The notes under the pieces: model-generated
Told to the model about the DNA's origin: nothing
Database searches by the model: none
What the model saw: the letters and a program-made list of their open reading frames with translations, nothing else
Shown here: positions 48,216 to 59,726 of the stretch, piece after piece
How positions within the stretch are numbered: the stretch's first letter is position 1
Layout of the letters: each line of letters opens with the position of its first letter
Source: Cryptomeria japonica
Taxonomy: Eukaryota > Streptophyta > Pinopsida > Cupressales > Cupressaceae
Direction: 5' to 3'
NCBI RefSeq assembly: GCF_030272615.1
Contig: NC_081405.1
Location: 609,882,677 to 609,946,676 of the forward strand
Length of the DNA: 64,000 bases
Translations under genes and position numbers: made by a program

Positions 48216-48781
48216 ACATCAATTATTGAAACACAATTCTATCTAATACAAATATAGGTAACAAATGGGGAGCCTAAGCGCATCCTATACTCTGATCAAA
48301 GTGTAATCCACAATATAAAATTAATTTTATATAGGAGCATCCCTAGTTCATGGAAATCTTGCATCAACCAAAAATAATTTTATTTCAATTTATTTCCTAT
48401 TCAGTTTGGTTTGCAGTTTTAGCATTTCATTTTGCGTTTTGTTGCACTTTCTCACTGGACCTTGTGGATCTATATTTTATTGAAGGATATGTTCATCTAC
48501 CCTATCCTAGGTCCACAGGTCATTTGCACCTTTTTCTGACAAGTTATCACTTTCAGAATTGATAGTTTTCTAACCTATGCATCGTAACCATTTAGACCTA
48601 TTTGCTAATGAAAAATCTTATGGATCATTTTTGTAGCTTGTGGAGCCTAATTGTCTATTCTCTGATGTTCCTTGGTTCATGGATGGCCTTCTCCTGGGTC
48701 CGCACTTCATTCTATGTTGTTTCTAGAGGATTCCTTATCATGGAAGTAGACTTAGTTGTTTTACATGTTTAATCTTCTTCA
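48216..48781. other. Unassigned spacer before element D
   Basis: No motif or repeat boundary seen. Short frames only. Confidence 0.3.
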
Positions 48782-49594
48782 TGTTAGGATTAATGATAGT
48801 CCCAAAGATACTAAGAGGGGGGGGAGTGAATCAGTATCTAAGCAGTTTGTATAATATTTAAGCTTATTAAGTATTTTGCATTCCAAAATAGTGTACCGGT
48901 AAATAAGAATTAATGCAGTAAACAAGAAGAATAAACACAACATAGAAAACACATGATAACACAAGATGTTTAATGAGGAAACCCGGTGTGGGAAAAACCT
49001 TGGTGGGATTTGTGACCCACAATATTCACTCACTAGCCAATATGAATAAATATTACTTACAATGAGGGGCCTGCACATGTAGGAAGGCCAACTGCCTAGA
49101 GCTCACTGCTCAATCTACAAAATAGAAGTCTCACTGACTTACAAAATGGATTATGAAAATACAATACAATGTACTGCTTTAAATCAGTATCAACTATGCC
49201 AGGTTCAGTACCGGTTTAAGCTCATACTATAACTATAAACCTTATACAAAATCTATCCTATGCATTCACATATATATCATCTTTTATTCCATCCACTAAC
49301 CTTATTCTCTATCATCTCAGATGATTTACAAGATCTCATACATATATATGAGTCTATTACAATATGCCATGTCGACTTTACAAAAATATATTTACAGTTA
49401 AATACAATAAACAAAAGTTTATTCTTGTCGGCTGGAGTGTCGATATGCATTGTTGTCGATGTCAGTGAAGAGTCTCCTAGTGTTGGTGCATGTCGGTGGT
49501 TTAATAGATGAATGTCGGGTGAAGGCCTGAAGGTTCCTAGTAGGTTGCCATCAATTAAAAAATCATCATTTCTCACTAGTGTATAATGCCAACA
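48782..49594 (-). repeat. 3' LTR of element D
   Basis: 813 bp; on the minus strand TGTTGGCATTATACAC at 49594 to ATTAATCCTAACA at 48782. The first 420 bp of its plus-strand reading align with 63578-64000 with scattered differences. Confidence 0.9.
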
Positions 49595-49610
49595 ATCTCC
49601 CCCTTTGGCA
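49595..49610 (-). other. Polypurine tract of element D
   Basis: On the minus strand TGCCAAAGGGGGAGAT directly before the LTR start TGTTGGC. Confidence 0.85.
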
Positions 49611-49859
49611 TTGATGGCAACACTCATGAGAAAAATCCAAAAATTGTTTCCAAAAATGAAGTCCAAAAAGTTACCAAAAAGATGTGCTCCCTCAGATCAG
49701 ATGATCTCCTCTAACCACTACTCCCCTTTTGACATCAATGACAAAGGTTGTGAAAATTTGTCAAATAAGTGTAAAATTTCACCATAAGGTTTGTAACTGG
49801 TTGGTTACAATTTGAAATAAATCAACCAAAACCAAGTTTAAACTCTACATAAATTTTGC

Positions 49860-51854
49860 AATGACTCATGGTTGCCTCAGTTCATTGGATTGTACTCGTA
49901 AGATGATGCATATGCTCCTTTGGTGATCTTTCTCCTTGAATTAATGCCTTAGAGATCTCATTCCTCAGAGAGATAAGGTTGCCCAATTTAGGACTGAGTT
50001 TATACTTCAGCTCTCTTGCATTGCCTTCATCCTTTCTTTTTCCTTCTCAAATTTCTCTAACTTTTCCTCAAATTCTTCTATCTCTTGCTCAATAACTTAT
50101 ATAGGTTTGGATAAACCAATGATGTTATCAGCTATATCATCAATTTCCTTTTGTACACTACTTATCTCTTTATCAATGTCCTGGGTCAACAAACATGTAC
50201 AATTACTTATACTCCAAAATTTTTGTATTCAGTGCCAGTAAAAGTGTGTTAATATGCTTAGTGCACTTCTTTATTGTCTCCTCAAAGAATTTTTCTTTTT
50301 CTTTTTCCATTTCCTCTTTGAATGTGTCCTTATTTACCTTATCCACTATTATTACATTTCCAACAATAAATTTAGACAAGGTGTCTAACTGTCCTAAAGA
50401 ATCCTTTACATTATCTACATTGCATTTTGGTGCAATCATCTTAAGAATAGGTATGGTATCATCAATTTCCTTGTGGGACAAAGCATTACAATCAGTTATC
50501 TTTTTGATTGAGTCCAGAAGTACTTCAGTCACATTTGTAGGTCTAAATTCACTTAGTGAAGTACCTGATGTCTTACCAACTGCTTTTACTATCTCAGTGC
50601 TTGCAGTAATAGTAACCAATTTTCTTGTCTCAACCTTCGATAGATCAGTCTGAGTTTATGTTCCCACTTGTAGTGGTTTGGGTTTCTCAGTGATTACTGG
50701 TTTTGCTATCTCAACATGTATATGTGCTTCTCTTGGTTTCTCTGTTGGTTTCTCTATGTTATCGGTTGCCGGTATCTCTGTGTTATCATCTGTTGGTATC
50801 TTTGTCTCTATTGATTTCACTGTACCATCATCTACACTACCAGTATTTATTCCACTGTCCAAAGGTTTCTCTATATGCATTATTTGCTTTGTTTTCTCTG
50901 TATGCATTGTCTGCCCTTCAACCTCTACATTTTCTGCTAGTTGCTCAGCAATGTTTCCACTACCATCAATATCGTCCTGCACCTCTGTGCTATACTTGTC
51001 CACAATAATGTTCACTTCCTAAGTATCAACATTCATAGTGAATAGAATTTATGATTCAGGGTTAGTGTCATCATGTTTTATGTCCACATTTTCAGTAGCC
51101 GATGTATCCTCAGTGTGTACTCGTGTAGTATCCAAGGGTGGTGGTAAGTTGTTAGTTATTTTGATGTTTGGTATTCCACCAACTTTACCTTTCCCTTTGT
51201 CCTTGTCCTTCTGATATACCTTGAAATTTTTCTTGGGTTTGTTCAATTCTTCCTATTTTTCTTTTTTGACAAAAAAGATATCCCATTTATCTATTGTTTC
51301 CTCCACAATTTCATTTACTCTTCCAGCCATTAGGCTCACATGCCGGTGACCGCTTGCAAATACTGATCTGTTAGCTTCACTAATTAGTTCATCAATCTCT
51401 TCTTTAGAGTTAACTAGATGAACAACTAGTAGTTTTTCAATCTTGAGTTTCTTATCTAACTCAATAACTGCAATCCTCTTTTCATCTAACCTTCTATACA
51501 ATTCATTTGGCAAATCATCTACAACTTCTATTCTTCTAAATGTCTAGATGTAGAATAATGTTGTTTTCAACACTTTCCTTTTCAGAATCAGTGAATGTAT
51601 TATATAGTTTGCTCACATTTGCCAAGTTGCCTCCATTGGTGATTTCACTCAGTAAGTTATCCAAAGGTGGTATAACCTATTGTTGTTTCTTCTTAGGTGT
51701 CAACTTCTTTGCCGGTTATCTTACCACTTGTTGCTTCTTCCTTAGTGTTCTTGTTTTCTTGGGTGGAGGAGAGGGTACCAGTGAAGGTTTTCTCTTCCTA
51801 TCAACTCTCTTAAACTCAACAGGTATCTCACTATCAGATGATGTACCAATTGGT
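49860..51854 (-). pseudogene. Element D ORF2, C-terminal part
   Basis: On the minus strand it starts at the E junction with SPIGTSSDSEIPVEFKRVDR (compare B PITSDTDSEENQPLTFRRVQ), then a basic KKTRTLRKKQQ stretch. Next is LYRRLDEKRIAVIELDKKLK, which parallels B (LYNKLDARRLDAVKRDREIK), and MAGRVNEIVEETIDKWDIFF, which parallels B (MMGRLNEVINETSLGWSKFF). A long Thr/Glu/Pro-rich disordered segment (about 51015-50656) follows, then helix-rich sequence near 50619-50203 and a last coiled region near 50050-49900. Stops and frame changes occur throughout. The pairwise matches to B define this as one protein family of unknown function. Confidence 0.6.
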
Positions 51855-53279
51855 GACACCAGATTCTTTATATAATTCTTTAGAAAACAAATGGTGCATT
51901 GCCATAGAAAAGGAACAGGAGATAAGAGAAGAAATATTTGCTCAATATTTTCTTGATGTGTCTAATTTCAAACGTTATGAAGTTATGGAAAAACATGAAA
52001 GCCTCTTCTTTATGTGAAGAAAGAAACTCTTGTTTCTAGAAGGGAAAGTCCCTGAGGTGGTAAAACATGCCCAAGCTGCTCTGAAGTTGCATCAAGTGTT
52101 TGAAGCCAACAAGAAGGCTAAACAAGAACCAAAAATTGCAAAATTGGATGAGGTGTATAACATTGAAGGAGAACAAGTCACTGAGCAAATGGACCCTATT
52201 GATGTTGATGCTTTGGATGGTGAAGATTTTACTCTAGATACACCAATAGAAATGATAGGATAGGAGAAACATGATGATGAAAAGAGAAAAGAGGAAGAGA
52301 AGAGAAATGAAGAGGAGAAGAGAAAAGAAAGAAAGAAGATGAGGAGTAGAAGAAGGCATAAGAAGATAAGCAAAAAGCCATGGAAAAGGAGGAAGCGATA
52401 AAGAGTGTACATGGAAAGACCCTAAAGGCAACTGTTGGTAAAGCCAAACTAGTTGACATCACCAATCCCATTGACCCCCAGTCTGCAAATAAAACAGAGC
52501 TACTACAGAGCATTAAGCTTGCTCAAGAGCGACTAGAAGCACTAAGGAGGAAAAAGAAGGAAGACGTGATTCAAAATGCGATGGAAACTCTCACCAGTTT
52601 GATTCCCGGTACCAATCTCCCAAGTACCGATTCCTCTCTAGCTCAATTGAAGCTTCTATGCATAGTTGTAGAGGACCAAGTGCAATGTCTGGAAGATGTT
52701 GCTGAAGCCAATGCAAAAAAGAAGCATCAAAAGGCTCTAAACACTGTCATGGTGAAGAAGTTGAATGAGCTCCAGTCTGAACTTCAAAAGACACAAAAGG
52801 ACATAACAGATGCTCTGGATGAGGGGAATATGCTACTTAGTAAGATATGTCAACCTCATCTATTTTGTGATGATGTGCTTGCTCAGAAAGACAAACTACA
52901 AATTGATTTGCAGACATTCATAAGAACCTTCAAGATGCCATATTATTCCTTCATTGCTTATGGGCAAACCGTTCACAGGTTTCAACTTTAGGTTGCAAGA
53001 ATAGAGCTAGAGATCAGCAACCGGACCAGATATTTGCAAGAACTTCAACTAGTTTTACTACCAATACTACAAATACTTCAGAAATGCTATCTCAATCTGG
53101 ATGCCTTAATGGTCACTCAAGAGATGAGTACCTTGGACGCCATGGAGGAATAGGTATCCCAGATGCAAATGGAGAGTGAGGTTGCTACCTCATTGCTTGA
53201 GTCATGGTCTGTATCCATGAAGACATTTATGCAAGACTTTAAATCAGTTTTTGACAAGTTTCACTCTTTATTGTCATAA
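51855..53279 (+). pseudogene. Truncated extra copy of element E ORF2, C-terminal half
   Basis: Begins at the shared GTGACACCAGATTCTTTATA and follows 58070-59449 closely. LEGKVPEVVKHAQAALKLHQ parallels LEGRVPEVVKDTYSHAQVAL. A Glu/Lys-rich stretch follows, then the coiled region SIKLAQERLEALRRKKKEDV and LNELQSELQKTQKDITDALD, ending FHSLLS and TAA at 53277-53279. It keeps a segment near 52855-52890 that the downstream copy has lost. Confidence 0.75.
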
Positions 53280-53556
53280 ACACTTTTATTTTAATGATAA
53301 TGAAACAAGGGTTATTCAATTGTACTTTGTCATTGTTGGCAAAGGGGGAGTAGTATTCTATATTTAAAATTTTGATGCATGTTATGTATACTTTCATGTT
53401 TATCTCTATAAGGGAGTAGTATACATTGTATTTTATGCAAAAGGGATAGTGTATATGCTTAGGGGGATTAATTTTGATTATGGCATATTATTTGTTGTAA
53501 AACACTTAGATGTCAAATTTTTTGTAAGTGTTACCATCAATGCCAAATGGGGAGAT
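53280..53556 (+). other. 3' untranslated tail and polypurine tract before the first LTR of E
   Basis: It contains CAAAGGGGGAGTAG, ATAAGGGAGTAG and TTAGGGGGATTA, then GCCAAATGGGGAGAT just before the LTR. The same series recurs at 59450-59726. Several purine tracts in one tail are a shared feature of this element group. Confidence 0.7.
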
Positions 53557-54730
53557 GGTTGGCATTTCTGATGATTATGTTCTGATTGTCATTGATGGAC
53601 ACACACATGCTTTAGGAACACTTTTTGTATGTATAAGTTATGCTCAACCGGTATTTGCTCCAAATCGGTATTGTGTTATAGTATTTAGGCTATCGTTGTT
53701 TTGTAGAAAGTGTTTACCGATCTCAAGTGGTATGGAGACATCAAGAGGTTTGAGGATCTCAAGAGGAGCAAAGAAACTTAAGCAATAGTTATCAATTTCC
53801 TAGTCTTCATTTTTGACAACTGGTAATTGGTTTAATGTTTGAATCGGTATTACTCTATGATGAGTTACCAACCAGTAATCGGTAAAGTTGTATGAACTGG
53901 TCATGCTCTTTGATTAGTTACCAGCCAGTATTTTTGTGATGAGTTACCATCCAGTGACACTTTGATGGTGATTTTGTACCCTATTATCAAATGTGTCTAG
54001 ATGCAATTAACCTAGGAACTTGCAATGTAATCCTATTGGGCCGACATGAAATCAGATTCCTTTTTTAATGACATCATGTCTAGGGTTTTAGTAGATGTAG
54101 CTGTTAGGGTTTTTGGTGGATGATGAGTTTTTGTATGTGCGATCTTAGAAGAGAAGATCAAGTGTTTGTGCTATAACAAACTGTGGATTTACTGAAGACT
54201 GAAGTAATGCTAAAATGCATTACCAATGAGCTATCATGGATGTAACCTAGCATACTGTGCTAATTGGTAGATCATTCACTTGTTAATTACTCACATCTTC
54301 GACAAGTCTGAAACCCTTAATTAGGTAGGCCTAGAAAAGCCTTTGTAAATCCTCTAACAAGGTGGTTCACATCTATGGATCAGAAATCCTCTCACAAGGT
54401 AGTCTTTAATCAGACTTAACTCCTAACAGAGATTGAGATTCCTAACTGTATCTGTTTTGGTGAAGAACATTGTATGACCTTAACTAGTCTGGTTACTATT
54501 CTGCAGATAGTTACTTGTGAGTTTCATCTCACCATGGTTTTTCCCATTTGGGTTTCCACGTCAAAATCTCTTATGTTATGGTGAATGCCTTTTTTGATGT
54601 CTGGTTTGCATTTGTCCTAGTTGGTTTGTTAGTAAAATTGGTATTCCGATTTACTGCTAAATTGTTTGAGTGTTTAAGTTTAGTATTCTTTTGTATACTA
54701 ATTCACCCCCCCCCCTCTTAGTATTCATCA
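53557..54730 (+). repeat. LTR of element E (left)
   Basis: 1174 bp, GGTTGGCATTTCTGATG (first base changed from T) to AGTATTCATCA. It pairs with 59727-60898 with small indels (for example 19 bp extra near 54195). The shared block CACCATGG, TTTTTCCCATTTGGGTTTCC, then ACGTCAAAATCTC is at 54530-54570. Confidence 0.95.
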
Positions 54731-54732
54731 AT

Positions 54733-54744
54733 TGGTATTAGAGC
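54733..54744 (+). other. Primer-binding site of element E
   Basis: TGGTATTAGAGC, one base from the initiator-Met site TGGTATCAGAGC, two bases after the LTR. Confidence 0.85.
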
Positions 54745-54780
54745 CAACCTTTCTATACGTTTAACCACTTGGAAAGAGAT

Positions 54781-56061
54781 ATGGGGGAATACACTGTGAG
54801 GGAACTTACTCATTGGCTCACTCAGACTAAGAAAGCTTGTGAAAAACTCAAAGTCAAGTATAAGGCCTCTCTGGCAAAAAGGAGAGAGCATGTTGAGAAA
54901 CTGATGGAACTAACTGAAAATAGTTCCTCTGATGAAGCGGACATGGAGGCCCTAGTTGAAGAAGTTGAAAAACTAAATGAGTCTAATGCCAACCTAAGAA
55001 GGGAATTGGAAGGACTGACTATCAGGACGTGTCAAGAACTTGAGAACCAAAGGAAAGCTGAAGATCTGACAAAAGACAAAGATCATGAGATCTCCAGGCT
55101 AAAGCAAGAAATCAATGCATTTACTGCTCATCTCCAAGAAAGAAAAGTGGAAAAAGAAGATATGCAAGGTGAACTTAACTTGGCTATTTTTGAGAATGCA
55201 ACCTTGAAGGAGTCCAAAGCTGCTATTACCAAAGAACTCACTAAGTCAAAGGAAATACTTTCCAAATTCAATAAGAGCACTGTTAAGCTAGAACAAAAGC
55301 TTGAATCAGCAAAATCGGTAAAGAATACCACTGGACTTGGTTTCTCTAAATATGAGGAAGGTGAGACCTCTGGAGCAAGAAATGTAGCATCAAAGAAGCA
55401 ACCAACATCAAAGGATAAAGGTAAGAAAAAGATCAAACCTATTTTCTTTAATTGTCTCAAGGAAGGACATCCTGCTAATGTATGTATAAATAAGGCTTAC
55501 AATAACTCTCCTTACTTTATAAACAATAAGCCTAGATCCTATATATTCAATGGAAATTGTTATGCATGCAACAAGTTTGGCCATAGAGAATTTGAATGTA
55601 GGTCTGTCATGCACAACACCAGAAGGTACCCTCAAAGGAGTCAAGGAGTTTTTCTTGAACCCTCTGGGAACCAGAATCCTAATTAGTTTAATACCTATAA
55701 TCATCAGTTAGGTAGCAGTGGCTATCAAGCGACAACCAGAGGGAGAGCAACCTATTTGATTTGTCATGGTAGTGGTCACACTGCTATAACATGCAGAAGG
55801 AAGAATGGAAACATGAATAAAGGACCTTGGAGAGCACCTAGAATGATTTTCTATCATTGCAAAAAACCAGGTCATAAAGCAACATTCTGCAGGATGAGAA
55901 AGAATATATCGGATGATATACCGGTCACTCTGGAACGAAAGATTGATGTTGAAACTGTTCAAGCGGATATGAAGAAAACCTAGAAAAAGAAGCCAGAAGA
56001 AGTGTCTCTAGAAGAACCGGTTTCTGCACCCTGTGTGGAAATCTCTGAACCGACAAACTAA
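54781..56061 (+). pseudogene. Element E ORF1: coiled coil plus four CCHC-like knuckles
   Basis: ATG 54781 (MGEYTVRELTHWLTQTKKAC) to TAA 56059-56061 in one frame, 427 codons with two in-frame TAG (about 55684 and 55981), so it is the best preserved ORF1. Residues about 15-190 are a coiled coil (ALVEEVEKLNESNANLRREL). Four knuckles follow: FFNCLKEGHPANVC, CYACNKFGHREFEC, YLICHGSGHTAITC and FYHCKKPGHKATFC. The second is intact; the other three have Phe or Tyr at the first Cys. A Lys/Glu tail ends it. RNA packaging and self-assembly are the likely tasks by analogy with Gag; no capsid fold is recognised. Confidence 0.8.
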
Positions 56062-56501
56062 GCTACAGGAAAGCTTAGGGGGAAACAAATCGGTAAAACA
56101 TTTCGACCCCCCAGTTTACACTAGTAAAAGATCTTAACCAGTATGTGATACCTATCAATTGGTGGAAGACCAGAAATGGTAAAAGGAAAATTAGGGTTTA
56201 CGCCCTAATGGTGGAGCATTTATTATGGTAAGTGGAGAATTCATTTAAAAGGGATTTTCAAGTCATTTTCACTTATCAATTTTTGAGCGAAGAAGTTTTC
56301 AAGTGCAGAGCGACAAAAGATGATTTGTCTTGCAATTCGAAGAGATTTCAAAACCTTGAAGAAGAATCTAAAGATAACATCAATTGGTTAGGTGTAGAAC
56401 TCAAAGCGATAACCAGTAATTAAAGTAGTGAGTGGTGAAGCAAAATTTGCAAGCCCCAAATCTCGACTTTCGAAGGTATTTTTTGAGTTTTTCTATTTAT
56501 T

Positions 56502-59449
56502 GTGGCTTCAGCATTGCACTCTAGTTTGAGTGCACCCGTAGATTCAGTTGATTACATCCAACGGAAGGAAAAATATAATGCACTATCCCAAATACTCATT
56601 GGTGTTATAGTAGAGGAAGGTATTTCAGTTCATATTGACTGTAAAATTGAAGACCTAGGATCTTTAGTGATCCATTCTCAATTGAGTTTGTTCTGTGGAA
56701 GGACAAGAAGATCAAACCAGAATTCAGCATCTTGGAAAAGAAGAAGCTTCACAATGCAGTCTATTTCCTTGAAGAATTCATAGATGATCACATCTGCATC
56801 ATTCTAAGCAGAGTGCACGGTGACAAAATGTATTTGGAGCAAACACATGACATCACACTGGAAGCGATTCATGTCATCACTGATTTCTATAACGTTGGAG
56901 AAGTGCCAGCCCTAAGGAAGATTAGCAAGACTGATATGACCAAGCTCATCAGTTCTATGAGTGACCAATAGGGAATGACCATCAACACCATCAAAGATGA
57001 TCTAGTCAAGTATGTGGGCATGGTGATAGGTTATTAGACATTCTATGCTAGTAGGATCAACTTTGTCTCTGCTGCAACGGTAAATGTTGGCTATAGGATG
57101 ATCATGGAAGATGCCTCATTTGATTAATGCACCTATATGCAAAGGCAGCTACTGGTGAACCTGAAGTCAATCAAATGGGACAATGCCTTGAGATTTAAAT
57201 TCAGACAACTATTGGTTGGATTGTTCTTCTACTTTCAAGGCTACTTCCCAGGAGTCGGTGATATTCAGTGGTCTGCTGCCCAACCAGTTACAAAGAAAAT
57301 CAGGTAAAGTCTTCAAGTGGTTGGAGTCAGTTATCCTAAAGTCCTAAACAAATACTTTGATGATTTCAGACGAAAGATGAGCCAAAGGGTGAGAATATCT
57401 GGTGACATTGTCAAGAAGTATGAAGAGGACATCTACTTCACCGTCAAAGTAGATGAGTTCTTAATGGAGGCTATTGAGCCCAGAAAGGAAGAAGTGGAGC
57501 CTATGGGTTATGAGGTGATGTACGATATGCTAGATAGGTATGCTTCTACCCTACTTGCCTCATCACTTGACCCTAAGAAGAAGAGAACCGGCACCTATTT
57601 GGAAAGGGTTACACCAGTTGAAGAACCATCAGTGAAGAAAGAAAAGGTAGTGCCATCTGTATCGACACCGGTTACTTTAGCATGTCCTAAAGTGACCAAG
57701 CAGCCACTGGAAAAGAAGAAACCAAAAGTTGCACCCGCCAAAGTATTTGAGAGAAAGTGGAAGACAAAAGGTAACACACCAGACTCAGAAGATATAGAAT
57801 CTGAAGAACAACCTTTGAAGACTAGGAAGACAAGAAAGAAGACAAAGACAACCACCAATGAACCAACATCATCAGCACCATTAAATATTGATATTTCCTC
57901 TTACAAACCTTTGACACATTACCAAATAACTATTAACAACATTAGGAGAAAAGTGTTGAGTGATTTGGTAGATTATTTTGATGATTTCAATGATAATGAG
58001 GAGGAAGTTGAACAAGAAGTCATTCAATATTAATGTATTAATGACCGGTTGCCATCAGAAATTAAATTTGTGACACCAGATTCTTTATATAATTCTTTAG
58101 ACAACAAATGGCACATTGCCATAGAAAAGGAACAGGAGATAAGAGAAGAAATATTTGCTCAATATTTTCCTAATGTGTCTAATTCTAAACTTTATGAAGT
58201 TATGGAAAAATATAAAGGCCTCTTCTTTATGCAAAGAAGGAGACTCTTGTTGCTAGAAGGGAGAGTTCCTGAGGTGGTAAAAGATACCTACTCTCATGCC
58301 CAAGTTGCTTTGAAGTTGCATCAAGTGTCTGAAGCCAACAAGAACCGAAAATTCTAAAATTGGATGAGGTGTATAACAATGAAGGAGAACAAGTCACTGA
58401 GAGAATGGACCCTATTGATGTTGATGCTTTGGATGATGATGATGTTACTCTGAATACACCAATGGAAATGATAGGATAGGAGAAACAGGATGAGGAAAAG
58501 AGAAAAGAGGAAGAGAAGAGAAATGAAGAGGAGAAGAGAAATGAAAGAAAGAAGTTGAGGAGCACAAGAAGGTAGAAGAAGATAAGTAAAAAGCCAAGGA
58601 AAAGGAGGAAGTGGCAAAGAGTGTACATGCAGAGACCCCAAAGGCAACCGATGGTAAATCCAAAATCGCTGACATCACTAGTCCCATTGACCTCCAGTCT
58701 GTAAATGAAATAGAGCTACTGCAGAGCATTAAGCTTGCTCAAGAACGTCTAGAAGTACTAAGAAGGAAAAAGGAGGAAGATGTGATTCAAACTGCGGTGG
58801 AAACTCTCACCAGTTTGATTCCCGGTACCAATCTCCCAAGTATCAGTTCCTCTCTAGCTCAATTGAAGCTTCTATGCACAATTGTAGAGGACCAAGTGCA
58901 ATGTCTGGAAGATGTTGTTGAAGCCAATGTAAAAAAGAAGCATCAAAAGGCTCTGAACAGTGTCATGGTGAAGAATTTGAATGAGCTCCAGTCTGAACTT
59001 CAGAAGGAACAAAAGGACATAAGAGATGCTCTAGATGAGGGGAATCTGCTACTCAGAAAGACAAACTACAAACTGATTTGCAGACATTCATAAGAACCTT
59101 CAAGAATCCCTATGATTCCTTCACTGCTTATGGGCAAACCATTCACCATTTTTGACTTTAGGTTGCAAGAATAGAGCTAGAGATTAGCAACCAGACCAGA
59201 AATTTGGAGGAACTTCAACTGGTTTTACTACCAAGACTACAAATACTTCAAAAATGCTATCTCAATCTAGATGCCTTAGCGTTCACTCAACTGATGAGTA
59301 CCTTGGATGCCATGGAGGAATAGGTATCCCAAATGCAAATAGAGAGTGAGGTTGCTACCTCATTGCTTGAGTCATGGTCTGTATCCATGAAGACATTTAT
59401 GCAAGACTTTAAATTAGTTTTTGGCAAGTTTCACTCTCTATTATCATAA
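56502..59449 (+). pseudogene. Element E ORF2, about 980 codons, function unknown
   Basis: The start is GTG 56502, where D has ATG followed by the same GCTTC. The order is: N-terminal region with VEEGISVHIDCKIEDLGSL; FIDDHICIILSRVHGDKMYL; FRQLLVGLFFYFQGYFPGVG; the family core ISGDIVKKYEEDIYFTVKVD, then EFLMEAIEPRKEEVEPMGYE and MLDRYASTLLASSLDPK; a Lys/Pro/Thr-rich basic stretch (57600-57860); YNSLDNKWHIAIEKEQEIRE; an acidic then Glu/Lys run (58380-58560); a coiled coil (SIKLAQERLEVLRRKKEEDV); and the end FHSLLS, TAA. At least three frame changes and several stops break it. No reverse transcriptase, protease, integrase or transposase motif is present. Confidence 0.7.
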
Positions 59450-59713
59450 ACACTTATTATTTTAGTGATAATGAAACAAGGGTTATTCAACTGTACTTTG
59501 TCATTGTTGGCAAAGGGGGAGTAGTTTTTTTATTTAAAATTTTGATGCATGTTATGTATACTTTCATGTTTATCTCTATAAGGGAGTAGTATACATTGTA
59601 TTTTCTGCAAAAGGGATAGTGTATATGCTTAGGGGGAGTAATTTTGATTATGGCATATTTTTTGTTGTAAAACACTTAGATGTCATAATTTTCGTAAGTG
59701 TTGCCATCAATGC

Positions 59714-59726
59714 CAAAGGGGAAGAT
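59714..59726 (+). other. Polypurine tract of element E
   Basis: CAAAGGGGAAGAT immediately before TGTTGGCATT of the right LTR. Confidence 0.8.

Noticed and set aside
50678-51022. Ser/Val/Cys-rich plus-strand frames
   Set aside because: Antisense shadow of the Thr/Glu/Pro-rich linker of element D ORF2.
58227-58729. Ser/Phe/Leu-rich minus-strand frames, also at 52092-52513
   Set aside because: Antisense of the Glu/Lys-rich run of element E ORF2; low-complexity shadows, repeated because the region is duplicated.
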